Below are positions 34,327 through 46,979 of a stretch of DNA of 64,000 nt, piece by piece (the first letter of the stretch is position 1; each line of letters starts with the position of its first letter). The DNA is from Gordionus sp. m RMFG-2023 (lineage: Eukaryota; Nematomorpha; Gordioida; Chordodea; Parachordodidae). The notes below the pieces were generated by a model. It was not told the DNA's origin. It made no database searches and worked only from the letters and a program-made list of their open reading frames with translations. Made by a program: the position numbers and the translations under genes. Location of the stretch: positions 65,387,561 through 65,451,560 of the forward strand of contig NC_088775.1 of assembly GCF_954871325.1 (NCBI RefSeq). The letters are read 5' to 3'.

Positions 34327-37300
34327 CATTGGCGTACGCAGCTAGGGGGGGAGCAGGGGGACAAATCCCCTCCCCACCCAAAGCCAAAATGCAGATGCCG
34401 GACATATTTTTCAAAAATATTATTTTTTATATTTTTATATTTTATTATATTTATTCATATCTATTTCTTTTTAAATTTTTATATTATTACCTTTTTCATT
34501 TACTAATTTACTTTATCAATTAATTTCATTTTCAAGTTTTCCTTGTGGCGTAATATTTATCTATTATTTTTAAATTTCCCGGTATTATAATTTTCAAATT
34601 TCTAGTCATGGATATTAGACTTTTTTTAAAAAACGCTGAAGGTGAAAATCATGCCAAAAAGCAAAAAAGTATAGTATAATAATTTAATAAAATTTAATTT
34701 AAAAATATTTTTAGCAATTAAACCCCCCCCCCTACCCCCATAATAGCTAATAATGAAAGAATTGTTGAAAAAATAATAGATAGTCAGTATATAGAGCCAT
34801 CTAAAGGTCAGTTATTCTAAAAATACATTTGGTATTTAATAAATAATTTTACATTTTTATGTAAATAAATAATTTTACATTTTTATGTACTTTTGGAGGT
34901 TTTTTTAAACACCTACTTTGAAAATGAAATGTTAATTTAATTATGTAATAATAAAATAACTGAATCATAAGATTATTTTAAAGAACCTTGTAATAGTAAG
35001 GATGGGATATTAAAATAAGAATTTTAGGTATTTAAATTAGTAAAAGAATGAGATTGCAACAATGTGCAGCAATAATTTTTTTAAAAATAATTTTAATTTA
35101 ATAACTAGAGTACAATGATCATCCATATGATATAGCCAATTTTTTAGATAAAGATAATATTAGCCTAGAAGAAAGACATATACTTCTTAAAAAGGTATAT
35201 ATTAAAGATAACTATGATAAATATTTTATTTAATAATAGATTTATATTCCACCCCTTAATTTTCAATATCCCCAAACTTTATGTAATCGAAAGTTAAAAT
35301 TTCAAAATAGCTATTTTACAAGGTGGTTATGGCTAGCATATTCCATCCGAGACAGTGGAGCATATTGCAAAATATGTGTCCTGTTTGGACCACGATATGC
35401 TGGCATAAATCTAGTTAAGCTTAACACTCTTGTTAAGACTCATTTCAATAAATACAAAGATGCGGGGGAGATTTTTGACAATCGTCAGAAAACAAATTAT
35501 CACAAAAGCTGTGAACTTATGATTTCCCCAAAAGAATCAATTCAAAAGGGGATATGATTTCCATTTCAGCAATAATTGATAAAAATAGGGTTAAAATTGC
35601 AAAAGAAAATAGAGGCAAGATAAAACTAACTATTGAGGCTATTTTATATTCCTAGCACTTCGTGGCCACAAGGATTCAGGAAGCTTAAATTTTAATAATA
35701 ATGATAACGAAAGTAATTTACGTGGACTTTTAAAATTTAAAGCATTAGGAGATCCTGTATTAATGGAGAGCCTCATTAGTACCAATAAAAATGCTACTTA
35801 TCTCAGTCCTAGGATACAATATGAGATAATTGATATTTGCAACAATATCATTTTAGAAAAATTGATTGTTGAAATCAATTCTGCCCCATGCTTCTCAATT
35901 TTGGCAGATGAGACCACGGACATTGCTGGCATTGAGCAGATGTCGTTGTGTGCGCGATATGTAGATACTCATAAAAACATTATCAAGGAAATGTTTCTCC
36001 AATTTATTCCTGTTTCAAGCATGACTGGGTCTGCTTTAGCTGATGTAATATTTGTGAATCTTAAAAAATTAAAAGTAATAATTAATCTTATTATATAATT
36101 ATTTTCAAAAATATAGCTAAATATAAATATGATACGTGGACAAGGGTATGATGGAGCACGTGCAATGAGTGGACAATTCAATGGGCTTCAAGCATTTATT
36201 AAAAAAAATTCCCAACCGCTATATATGTCCACTGTGCTGCCCATTCACTCAACTTAGCAATATCGGATTCATGTTCTTTACCATTGATATCAAAATGCTT
36301 AGGTTTTTAATTATTAAAATTAAATTTTCTATATTTATATCAGGTAAAATATCTAGTATCTAAGAGATGTTTAGATACCCCAATCGTCAAAATATATTGA
36401 ACAGAATTATATCTGAAACTCCTTGCCCAACAAGGAGAAAAAAATTGCAAAAAGCTTGTCCAACAAGATGGAGTCTTCGACATCAAGCAGCAACAGCTTT
36501 TATCGAGTTAGAAGAGCCGATTATTAATGCTCTTACAGAAATATCACAATGGTCTGAAAGAGATATTTCTTCAGAAGCAAGCAAGTTACTGGATTCAATA
36601 CTTATACCAAATTTTATTTTCGCATTAGAATGTATTAATAAATTATTTAATTATACAACTATTTTATGTAATACTTTTCAAAAACCTGATATTGATTTGA
36701 TTGAGATGATGAGAATAGCAGAGACAATTATATTAGAACTCGAATAAATTAGAGCTAATGCTGATGAGGAATTTCATATTTTATATGTTAATGTTGAATC
36801 AAAAGCAGAGCTATATGAGTTCAATATTTGTCTCCCTCGACTTGCAGTAAGGCAAACTTATCGTCCAAATATTAATATAGGGTCAATAGAAGAATATTAT
36901 AAAATAAATGTCTTTATACCTTTTTTGGATACATTTATAACCCAAGTAAATGAAAGGTTTTTAAATCATCAAGAAGCACTTATTAATCTGCAGATATTAC
37001 TTCCGCAAAAGCCCTCTGAACCTTTTTCAGATGGTGATAGAAAAAAATAAAATATTTGAAAGATTTTTATCATGAAGACATTAATGTATCTCATGATGCT
37101 TTATTAGCTGAATGCCAACTATGGTATAAAAGATTAACTATGGTTGATATAGTCCCAAAAAATGCTATGGATGCTTTGCATCATTTCAAACATCTTTTAG
37201 ATTATTTTCCCAATATATTGAAATTATTATATATATTAGCAACTCCTCCCATTAGTACTGCAACTAATGAGAGAACATTCTCTTCTTTAAGAAGATTAAA

Positions 37301-37902
37301 AACGTACCTAAGAAGTATAACTTCTGAAAGTAGGTTGAATGGTCTGGCCCTTTTGAATATTCATTAGCATTTGACGCCAAACACGGATGAGATAATTGAA
37401 AAATTAGCCCACTCCCAACGAAGATTGGATTTTACATTATAAAAATATAATGTTTCTATAATATTTTTTGTGCTATCATTTTTTAATGTCTTATATATTT
37501 TTCTTTTACATAAAAAAATATAATTATTCAAATTTCCAACATTTAGATTTTTTATACTCTATATATAAATTTTAAAGGCTCAAAAAAATTTAAATTTTTA
37601 TTATGGATTATTTATTTTATAGTCATCATATCCTGGTTATATCTTAATATTTTATAATTCAGATTTATTTAAAGTATTTATATGCCGCCGGTTATATCCG
37701 TTTAATATTTTTTAAATCAAATTTATTTTTATATACCAGTTTATATATTTAATTTTTTATAATTCATATTAATTTAAATTTGTATATTAGAAATAGTTAT
37801 TAGTCCTAATAAATTTATGCTTGATTTTAAATAACAATAATTTTATTTAAAAAAATTTTAATTATCCCCCCCCCCCACACTAAATTCCTGCGTACGCTAC
37901 TG
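34327..37902 (+). mobile_element. hAT element, copy A (ZMYM/TTF-finger type), 3576 bp
   Basis: Ends CATTGGCGTACGCAGC and CAGTAGCGTACGCAGG (reverse complement of the right end), each followed by a G-run, flanked by perfect ATGGGATA copies at 34319-34326 and 37903-37910. It contains a degraded transposase in plus orientation. Copy B (61038-63777) is the same family in reverse orientation and lacks part of the 5' coding region. Confidence 0.92.
34608..37440 (+). pseudogene. hAT transposase of copy A, degraded
   Basis: Starts with MDIRLFLKNAEGENHAKKQK (34608). The TTF-type finger region has RWLWLAYSIRDSGAYCKICV at 35320-35385. Core segments: ADETTDIAGIEQMSLCARYV (about 35905-35965), RGQGYDGARAMSGQFNGLQA (about 36135-36195) and CPTRWSLRHQAATAFIELEE (about 36455-36515). 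The C-terminus has the hAT dimerisation motif ATNERTFSSLRRLKTYLRS. Compared with copy B it has a 13-bp deletion near 35652 and a TGG-to-TAG change in the last segment (near 37364). Introns seem present between some segments. Not expected to be active. Confidence 0.85.
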
Positions 37903-37910
37903 ATGGGATA

Positions 37911-38690
37911 ATATCCTTTATCAGAAATATCCACCATCGATGTCTTCCAAAAAGTTTACGACTCAATCTGCGAGTATAGGCCTCAATTCGCAATGGTAAA
38001 ATGCTTCCCCATTCTCATAAAGGTGAAGCATTTTGGAGCATGACCGAAGAATTCAACTTCTTAAAAAAGTTCTGTGATACTAATGTGTCAGCAATATCCC
38101 TTGCTGCCCATTTTTGTAACTCCAAGACTTACAGCAAATTGGCTAATAGTTAAAATATATATAAATAATATATTATATGATCAATAATATATTTTTATAT
38201 ATAATACACAATAGTAAATTGTTTCACCTTTCTTATAATGGTGAAACAATTTTAGATTGTAACAGACGAGCTTAAATCCTTGAACAAGTTATATTGAAGT
38301 GGATGTGATACTAATGAGGCAAAACCTTTAGCTGACCATTTTAGTATCACTAAGTCTCAAAGCTAATTGGCTAGTAGATAAAATATTTTTGCTAAATCAT
38401 GTATTATATTTTTAGCTTTTGGTAGTCAAACGTTAATTTTGTAAAATGTTGTAACATTTTCCAGCGTAGCAACATAAGATTTGATAAAACCAGCAATGAG
38501 TTGCATTCAATTACGATGCCAGCAAAGGTTTTAAAGTTGATTACATAACAAAACCTAATGAAGAATAAAATATTGGTAGTCTGTATTACGAGGAATTGCT
38601 TTGTAGAATGGATATTAGTAGTAGGAATTTAGCTCAATTTAAATATAAAAATTTAATTAATCAAGAAAAAAACAGTTTTATTATTAAAAC
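37911..38690. other. Short duplicated coding-like modules of unknown origin
   Basis: At about 38022-38153 the plus strand reads GEAFWSMTEEFNFLKKFCDT, then NVSAISLAAHFCNSKTYSKL. A diverged copy at about 38238-38375 gives GETIL..., then SGCDTNEAKPLADHF and ITKSQS. A third open segment near 38577-38640 reads SLYYEELLCRMDISSRNLAQ. They resemble duplicated small exons, but I do not recognise the family, and the second copy contains stops. The block is bounded by hAT copy A and Helitron 1. Confidence 0.35.
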
Positions 38691-39875
38691 TAGTAGAAAG
38701 CCCGTCAAAAATGACGGGGAATGAAAATTTTCTTCGTTCTTTTATGAAAGATGTTACCTTTTATTTAAAAACCATAATTTTATACTTTTTACCTCCCCCC
38801 TTCAGGTCAAGTCCAACTCTTAATACTAAGAGTGAATACTATTTATTGATTGAAAATATATTTAAATTATCTTTCAACCCAAATCAAAATTCTTTGTTAA
38901 AATATTATTGATTCCCTATGGCTAATATTTAATATTATAAAATCCCAAGCCAGGTTCAATCAAGCCCACAATAATTTTTAAAAATTTCTCCACCCGGGGA
39001 CCATAATAATTTTAGTAGTTCAGAACTAAAATAAAATTTTAAAATATCGTAATACATTAATCAGAGATCCTCATGGTCCTTTTTTTGATCAGGCCCGGTC
39101 CAGACCTGGGAAAATTTTTTTTAGCCAATGTCTGGCTCATATTATATATTAAAAACTTTCCAAGCGTCCAAGACCTTAATAATTCTAGAAAATATTTAAT
39201 TTTAAAATTTCTCAAACCTGGTTCAACCCATAATAATTTTAAAATATTATTCCAAGCCAGGCCCATAATAATTTGTAAAAGATTTTCCCAAGCCCCGAGA
39301 TAGTTAAATTTCTAATTAATTTATCATAACCCGGCCTTAGGCTGGAGGAAGTGCAGCCTGGGAATTATAAATGACATGAAATCAGAAATTCTCATGAATA
39401 ACAAATGGCAAAGGATCACAAATCAGGAGATATAAGAGTTTAAATAAAAAATATATGGATATGGGGTTAAGAATGGATATTAAAAAAATATTATTAATTT
39501 ATGTATTGCCATAATATAAATGTGTTTATTTTCGTAGGCTAGTTTTATTGAGAAAGAACCATGAGAAAAAAATTGTAAAAATATTTACTATATGCAAAAT
39601 AATAAGTATATATGTGAATTAAGATAAATATTGTTTGGAGAACCATTTTGGCAAGCTTTCTATAATGTAGGATCGTAGAGAATATAATTTGTTTTTAAAT
39701 ATTTAAAAAGGTAACGATTTGCCATTTTGAATTGAAATTTTCCCCTTTTTATTGGATCTTTTCCTTTTTGATAGAACCTTTACCTTTTTTATCAAACTTT
39801 TAATGGGTAATTAAGGGTGCTTGAAAGAAAATAGAAATCCAGAATCAGTTGGAATTAAACTTTTTCTAAGAATTA

Positions 39876-40277
39876 TAGGAAGAAAGGGAAAAGAAAAATA
39901 AAAAGAAGCAGGAGAAATGAAAGGAATTGGGAAAGGGAAGGAAAAAAGGAAATAGGAAAAAGTAAAATAAAAAATAGAGAAAAGGGGAAAGTGAAAGAAA
40001 AAATAGAAAAAAAGGGAAAGTGAAAGAAAAAATAGATTAAAAGGGAAAAGTGAAAGAAAAATGAAAAGGAAAGAAAAGGGGTAAGGAAAAAAAAGAGCAA
40101 GGAAAAGAAAAAGGGAAAGGAGGAAAAACATGTAAAGGGAAAGAAAAGATATGAGAAGGAAAAGAAAATAGGAAAGTAGAAAGGAAATAAAATCTGGAAA
40201 GGCAAGGGAAAGAGAAAGAAAAAGTAAAGGAAAGGGGAAAGAAAGGTTGTAATGAAAATAAAGGGGGAGGGGGGAGG
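39876..40277. repeat. Polypurine tract (about 400 bp, G/A on plus strand)
   Basis: Almost exclusively A and G, in irregular GGAAAG/GAAAAA units, resuming at 40490-40570 beyond a small MITE. It lies inside Helitron 1. The Phe/Leu/Ser-rich minus-strand frames over it are artefacts of composition. Confidence 0.88.
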
Positions 40278-40485
40278 TAGGATTGTTAAAAATCTGATTT
40301 AGGTCGATTTTTAAAAACAACCTAATTATTTTGGCCAAAATAATATTAGGACTGAAGATTTTGCTCGTAGATGGCAAAAATGTTTACACATATATTTTGC
40401 CAAACCTTATATAATTTTATTTTTTCTAAAATAATAATAGAATCATTTTTGTAAATCGACTCAAATCAGCATTTTAATAACCCTA
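40278..40485. mobile_element. Small MITE-like element inside the purine tract
   Basis: The ends TAGGATTGTTAAAAATCTGA and TAGGGTTATTAAAATGCTGA (inward) are imperfect inverted repeats extending through GTCGATTT. It interrupts the purine tract. No clear target duplication. Confidence 0.5.
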
Positions 40486-40989
40486 TAAAAATTGAAAGGT
40501 AAAGAAAAAAGGTAGAAAAGGAACAAGGAAAGGGAAAAGAAAAAAGGAAGAAAAAGGAAAGAATAAATACAACTTATTATTATTTTTATTGAAATAAAAC
40601 CTGTAGAGGACAGCCAGTATTAGTACCCTTTAGAGAGCATATCCAGTGTAGTGGATTATTATCCACTTTGGAAATTTAAACCGGGGGGGGGCACATCCTT
40701 GTTGCTAAATCCATCTAACAACACTTTGACAAAAATGAAAATAGCCACCCTTAATAAATTGTGTATTTAAAATTCCCCTCCCTTTACAATGTTATAAATG
40801 ATATTTATGATATATATCTTTATCATTAATATATAAATATTTATTAGAGTATAAAAGGTTATTATTATAATTTGATTTTATAAATTTATAAAATGCTTTT
40901 TAAAAAAAAAAATATTGAAATTTAAATGATGATTAATCTATTTAAAAATTAAATAAATAAGAAAATTAATTTTGAATATTGTAATATAA

Positions 40990-41240
40990 TTGATATAATG
41001 AAAATATTATGTATAATATAGTATTTTAGATTGATGGTAAATAACTGTTTTCACTGATAGCAGCTTCTTGAGTGAGAGTGGTAATATCATCTTGAATAGC
41101 TTTATAATTGATATAGTAAAAATATTGGTAGAATATTGTATTTTACATTGAATTGGTGAATAATTGTTTTCACTGATAGCAGCTTCTTGAGTGATAGTGG
41201 TAATATGATCTTGCATAGCTTTATAATTAATATAATAAAA
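40990..41240. repeat. Two tandem copies of a ~119-bp unit
   Basis: Both copies hold TTTTCACTGATAGCAGCTTC and GTGGTAATATnATCTTG followed by TAGCTTTATAATT. They lie near the 5' end of Helitron 1. Confidence 0.8.
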
Positions 41241-41992
41241 ATATTATGCAAATTTTGTAAAAAATAAATTAAAATGATTTGTAAAATTTTGTAAAGATAA
41301 ATTAAAAGAATATTTAAGGTTTTACTTTATCATCCTACAGTACAGTTGCATGGTTAACTGAAGTTATTGGCTCATCTGTTAGTATAGATATTAAAATAAA
41401 AATCAAATAAATAAATAAAAACGTACTGATGACATGACATAGTGAGGACATCGGGAAATTATAATATAGAATAACTAAATTGAATTGTATTTTCTCACGA
41501 ACCGGTTATAAAACATAGCTGCAAACTCATAATAACAATTTATAATATAAATTGAGTAAAAATAAAAATAAAAGTTTAGTACATATTATTATAACAAAAC
41601 TTTAATTGAAATTTTTTATAGTTTTGGTCATTTTAATTATATCTAATTTTTATGTATTTTGTATTTTTCATTTTTAGCCTTATTAATGGTCTGTCTATTA
41701 TAGCTTATATGTATGTGGCACTTGTTTTTATTAGTTATGTTGGTTTTATTGAACAATTTAAATTTTATTATAACTTATACCTTCTATTTTGAGTTTACAA
41801 GAAATATATATTATATTACTTTTTAGTTTCTATAATATTATTAAATAAAACTAATGGTTAATATAACATAGTCTAAAATAAAAATATACTTGGCATATAA
41901 TCTAACAATTAGAACTTATACATAATCTGAAAATATAATAAATAAAATTAATATAGTCCCCTTCAATCTCAGGTAACAATTGATATATTTAT

Positions 41993-42926
41993 TAGAGGTC
42001 TGCGCCCGCCCATTATTTATAAAAAAATTTTAACCCAAGCCCGCTTATAAAATTTAATTGTGGCCATTATTTCAATTTTTAAGCATCTAATAAAAAAAAA
42101 ATTCAGCATTACACTTTTATTAATTGGCAATTAGACCCAATTTTATCGTTTTGTTTAATTGAGAATTGTCTTTTTGATAATATCCGGTTATTTTTTATTA
42201 TCTATCAAATCTTCATAATTTACATGCTGAATGAAGAAGGATGTGCCACTTTTGTTATTATATTTATAGATAGATTCGCAATCATTGCAGCGAATCCAAT
42301 CTAGCTTTTTGTCATTTTCATCGAAAATGATTTAATTGTTTCCACATTAAAGATTTGAGTTTATTGTCGAATTCATTATCTTTTAACTTGCAAAAATTAT
42401 TTTTTATTTTTTTAGATATATATTCTTATTTCATAATATAATTTTAAAATAAAAATTAAATTAAAAAATTTTTTTTTTAAATTTATGTTATAAAAAATAA
42501 AATTATGAAAAAGGCAAATATAAAGATAAACTAAAATAAAATAATACAATGCAGATTGCAGACCCAAAAATGAAATTTTAATTTTCAATATCCAAAAATG
42601 ATTATTTATTTTTAAAGAAATGTTTTTAAAAGGAAATTTTAATTTTTGATACACAAAAAAGTTTTTTTATTTTAAGAAAAAAGTTTTGTGTTTATTACAT
42701 AATATAGTTAGGAAAGTGTTCTTCACTTAAAAAAAACGATTGGTACAATAAAAAAAGAAATATTGTTATTGATCATTTAAATAATTATGATTTTTTTTTA
42801 AATATCTTTGACCCGCCCATCCATTGTTTAAATTACTTAACCCGCCCACCCATAGGTTCAAAATTTTTTAACCAGCCCTCCTGCCCGTTCTCGAAAAATA
42901 TTTTACCCGCTCAATGCAGACCTCTA
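41993..42926. mobile_element. hAT-like MITE (934 bp)
   Basis: Inverted ends TAGAGGTCTGCGCCCGCCC and TAGAGGTCTGCATTGAGCGG share the first 11 bases. The flanks ATATTTAT (41985-41992) and ATATATAT (42927-42934) form a likely 8-bp duplication with one mismatch. Subterminal GCCCGCC repeats occur on both sides. No transposase. Confidence 0.7.
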
Positions 42927-42934
42927 ATATATAT

Positions 42935-43239
42935 CATGATTTCATTTTTTAGCTAGTTTAGATTTTATTTTATTTTATCTTATATTATTATATTTTTCCA
43001 GCTGCAATCATAAATAGTGGTGAGCAGCTTTACTTTATTATATCATGACACCCAACACTGAATTAACATTCATAAATTTTATATTACATAAATAAATTAG
43101 TAAATTAAGGTATTCACTCATAAATCAGATAGATGGCAATTTATCTTAGTCTTAATTTCTATTTTTAGCACACTAAAATTTATGAGGTTAATTCCCTTCT
43201 TAATAGAGTATAAAATATATCAATAATCTTTAATTTAAC
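42935..43239. other. AT-rich stretch before the integrase fossil
   Basis: No feature recognised; it may belong to the 5' part of the Ginger-like fossil that follows. Confidence 0.3.
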
Positions 43240-45110
43240 AAAAGGTATGAACACAAATGGGGGTTGATTTAAGTGCTTTGCCTGAAAGTGAGGATGGCTA
43301 TAATTATATTGATGAGCAGTTGATTACTTCAGCAAATATATTGTAGCCATGCCTTTAAAAGATAAAACAGATCGGTATAGCGTTTCTATGCATACATGGA
43401 AGAACAAAAGTATAATAAATTTGATAATAAAATATTAATATTATATTTTAGATTCAAATTAATAATCAAGGAAGTGAGTTTGTGAACGAAATAAGCAATA
43501 ATTATTACAAACTCGTAGGGCATTGTTGAAAGAGTGACTAGGACCATCCAAAATGCACTACTATATATTAAGGGTGATCAATTAATTTGGACAGATGCCT
43601 TGCCTGGCATAATATTTGCCTATAATACGCCTCCCCATGAATCATTAAAATTTACTCCCTATGAGCTGATGTATAGTAGAAAAGCAAAACAAGCTTATGG
43701 GTTACGATAAATATCATTTATATATTATATATTATGTCTCTATTTAAGGTTGACGAGGAAAAGGATATAGATCCTGACAATGTCCCTTAAGCATATTTGG
43801 AATCTTGTTTTCAAGTTAAAATTTGCAGGATGAATGATATTCATGAGATAGCTGCTAGTAATATAGATATTGCTAAGCTTAAACAACAGAGGGACTATAA
43901 AAGTCGTAATGCTGGTAGGGTATTTAGTTAATTATCAAGTGATTATCTGGAACAGCCGTTGGGCTGATAAAAAAAGATGGTAAAATAACCAGGCCTTGGA
44001 TGGGTCCTTATAAAATAATTATTCTTATAAGTAAAATTTATCATTATTATTAAATTAATTTTAATATCTAGGCAATTTTGAGCTCATAAATGCTAGTGGT
44101 AGCTTTTTAAAGAGCAAAACAAATGTAAGTAATATAAAACATTACTTTGCAAGAAAAGGTATATAATTAATTGTCTTAATTACTTAGTAATATTCATATT
44201 TCCTAGATGATAAAAACTCTGAAGTAGTGAGATAAATGAGGAGTTAAATGCCCAAGAAAATGAAAGGTATTAATTTTTAAAACTCCCATTATTTTTTTAA
44301 AAATATTTAGTCTCAAAATTACTCAACAAGATTATTGGAGAAGTGGATGAGAATTGTGAAGACCAAAAATATAAAATATTTATTATTATACGTATTTTTT
44401 AGACGATGCAGATTTTAAGAGGGTTATGATATTAAATAATGAGACGAAGATGGTAAAGCCTGGTAGCCATATAGGAAATAGCATAGTAATATTTTTATAA
44501 ATTGATATTAATTTGTTTTTTAAATTATTAGTTATGCCTCCTAATCCTAATGTACCAACTGTAATTGACATAATGGGCCTGTTTATTGCGAAAGGTGAAA
44601 ATTTGTATTATTATTTAATTATGCATATTTTTTAGATAATGAATTAACAGTAGAGACTGTAATTTCCAAGAAAGATGTTGCAAATCTTTTTCTTCCCACC
44701 AACATAAATTAGAATATTTATCATTCTGAACGCTTTCATTTTGCGATAAAGAAAACATATCTAATAATGGTGTGATGGGAGATAATTTTTCTACCGAGCA
44801 GATTATTGGTGATGGAAATTGTCTTTTCAGGTATATATATTTTCAATAAATTAAATTGTTAATCATTATTATTGATGTAAAGAAGTTTGTAATGACGAAT
44901 GCCACTATGATTTTCGGAGTCAGCAATGCATTCTCTCTATGAGGAGCAAAGATATGCTTGAACAAATGGAGGAGTTTTTGGGAGAACCCGTTGACGTATA
45001 TATGGAGAGAACAGGCATGTCCTAAAATGCAACTTATGGAACAGAGGTGGAGATAGTTGCAATGGCAATTATGCTTCAAGCAAATATAATTACCCACACT
45101 ATTTATAAAT
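43240..45110 (+). pseudogene. Ginger/KRBA2-like integrase fossil with OTU-type protease region
   Basis: Recognisable pieces in order are VDLSALPESEDGYNYI (integrase core start), NNQGSEFVNEISN and IFAYNTPPHESLKFTPYELM (integrase core), WMGPYKII (GPY/F-like region), FELINASGSFLKSKTNVSNI, and then IIGDGNCLF with EEFLGEPVDVYMERTGMS and NATYGTEVEIVAMAIMLQAN (OTU-type cysteine protease). Short AT-rich gaps with GT and TTTTAG-like ends between pieces look like small introns. An integrase of this type with an OTU domain is known from Ginger-like elements. The copy is old and broken in several places. Confidence 0.72.
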
Positions 45111-45289
45111 GGGCATATTATACGTCAATAAAAAAAATTAAATAACATCAAAAAATTTAATTTGAATATATATTTAAGAAATTATAACAAGCATTTTGAC
45201 CGTATAATAAATTTTAATTAATCTTATTTTAATTTCAAATTAATCTTATTTATTTCGCAAATTAATTTTATTTATATCGTATATCCAGG
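45111..45289. other. AT-rich stretch between the integrase fossil and GATC-rich repeats
   Basis: Nothing recognised. Confidence 0.3.
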
Positions 45290-45894
45290 CTTGTTAATCG
45301 ATCCTTTTAAAAAGATCGAATCCCTATCACGATATTTTCAAAAAAAGAGGATCGAAATCCAGGATCGACCTTTTTTTAAAAAAAGGATCGCTATCGCTAT
45401 CACGATCTTTTTCTTATTAAAATTTCTGAAGGAAATTACTGATCGATGCAAAATTAACTAATATAAAAATAAATTATGTATGGAATAAATTTATTGTAAT
45501 TGAATAATATAATCTAAGTATAACAATTAGAGTATATTTATTTATAATTAAAATTAGATTTTAATAATAAAAAAAATTTCTAAGTATTATCATTTAAACA
45601 TCAAAGTCTTTCATTAAGCACATGTTTAGCTTTGCTAAACAGCGCTCCACAGGAGCGCTTGATGGCAAAGGTTTGTTATAATCAATATACTAGTAGAAAG
45701 CCCGTCAAAAATAACGGGGAATGAGATTTTTATTCAATTTTTTACGATAGATGTCATGCCAGATCCAAGCTCACAATATTAGGAAGCATCCAAGATCTTA
45801 TAAATTTTAAAAAGTTTATCAAGCCCAGCGCAACCCTTAATAATTTGTAAAAGATATTCCCAAGTTAGGTGCAAGCTTTTATTAATTTTGAGGT

Positions 45895-46460
45895 TCCAAG
45901 TAGAGGTGGGAGGGCCTAATTTTATATTCACGGCCCGCCCGCTCACGGTGGCAATAAAAAATATTCACGCCCATTCACGCTTACCACTAAAAACATTTCG
46001 ACCCGACCCGCCCGCTCACGACAAGCAATATTTTGATTCACGCCCGTCACGCCCGAAAATTCACGGTGTTTTTAAATTTTTCAAAACTTTCACACTTTTT
46101 TGAATTCATTCTATTTATTTCTCTAATTTAATCCATATTAATAACAAAAATAAATACAATCAATAAATCGAAATTTATTTAGAAAAAGAAGAATGTCCAT
46201 CTTTTTTTATTTCAATTGTGTAGGCCTTTTCTCTAATAAGAGATTGGCTACCGAAAATAACCTTTTATTAGAAGCTGAACTTGCAGCTGACAAAATTTTA
46301 CTCCATAATTTTCTCAAAAAAAGAAATGAATATTCCTGCTTCTAAAACTTCAAAATATTGTCTTGTTATTTATCTTATATGAATCTTTTAAGTTCATCCT
46401 CACAGCTTCCATCAGTGATGTTGATGCTTCATCAGAATCATCGAAATTATCTATTTTTAT
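45895..46460 (-). pseudogene. hAT remnant with transposase C-terminal piece
   Basis: Begins near TAGAGGTGGGAGGGCC, a hAT-like end with CCCGCCCGCTCACG repeats, and contains on the minus strand (about 46190-46320) LSAASSASNKRLFSVANLLL then EKRPTQLK, which fits the hAT dimerisation motif. No matching right end was found; truncated, inside Helitron 2. Confidence 0.6.
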
Positions 46461-46629
46461 TTTATAATAAAAATAATGTACTATGTATATTTTTTTGTGC
46501 GTTTTACTAAATATTCAGCAGAGATAATAGAACAATGGTGGATCCGACAAAATGGTAAACTTTTAAAAAAGCAGGATCCTTAAAAATTATTATATTAATT
46601 TAGTTAAATATTAAAAATAATGTACTTTG

Positions 46630-46979
46630 TGTTGTAGCTGTTGAAAAAAAGAAGAAATAAATTTAATATAATACATCAAATGTCAGTTATTTTCTGACAG
46701 GGGAATTAGTTTTTCCTTGTGGATGGGGGAAAACGAAATCATCACATGGGTTGTTTTTAAAAAAGTTTCTTTGTTTGCTATTTGGAGTGAAGATATTGGA
46801 TGAAGACGGGATTGATTGAGGAAGATTTAATATGTTTATATGTTATATATACATGAATAAAGTGGAATTGTAGTAATGTTTATTATATTTATTATATTTA
46901 TTTAATATTATTAGAGGGATTATTTTCTATTGATAAGTTATATTTTTGAGAGTAAAGGGTTTATTTATTTTTTTCAATA
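46630..46979. repeat. Left LTR
   Basis: 350 bp, TGTTG...CAATA. It differs from the right LTR by a few substitutions and one short duplicated stretch (TATTATATTTAT). Confidence 0.85.

Larger units (their letters stand above)
38690..41470 (-). mobile_element. Helitron 1 (non-autonomous), minus orientation
   Basis: Read on the minus strand the 5' end is TCTATATTATAATTTCCCGA (from 41470) and the 3' end is the hairpin CCCGTCATTTTTGACGGG followed by CTTTCTACTAG and then T. A 3' hairpin plus CTAG before a host T is the Helitron signature. The same ends occur at 45690-54002. The interior has degenerate repeats with CCAAG...CAnCCCnTAATAATTTT, a purine tract and tandem repeats, but no Rep/helicase. 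Confidence 0.82.

Noticed and set aside
34329-34523. Plus-strand frame of 64 residues at the left end of hAT copy A
   Set aside because: Starts in the terminal inverted repeat and G-run; composition artefact.
39811-40377. Minus-strand open frames of 110-188 residues rich in Phe, Leu and Ser
   Set aside because: They lie on the polypurine tract; low complexity of the DNA removes stops in some frames. No domain.
40630-40700. CAGTGTAGTGG-like word followed by a G-run, resembling a hAT end
   Set aside because: No partner end or duplication found.
45888-46103. Pro/Arg-rich plus-strand frame of 71 residues
   Set aside because: Lies on CCCGCCCGCTCACG repeats at a hAT-like end; no gene evidence.
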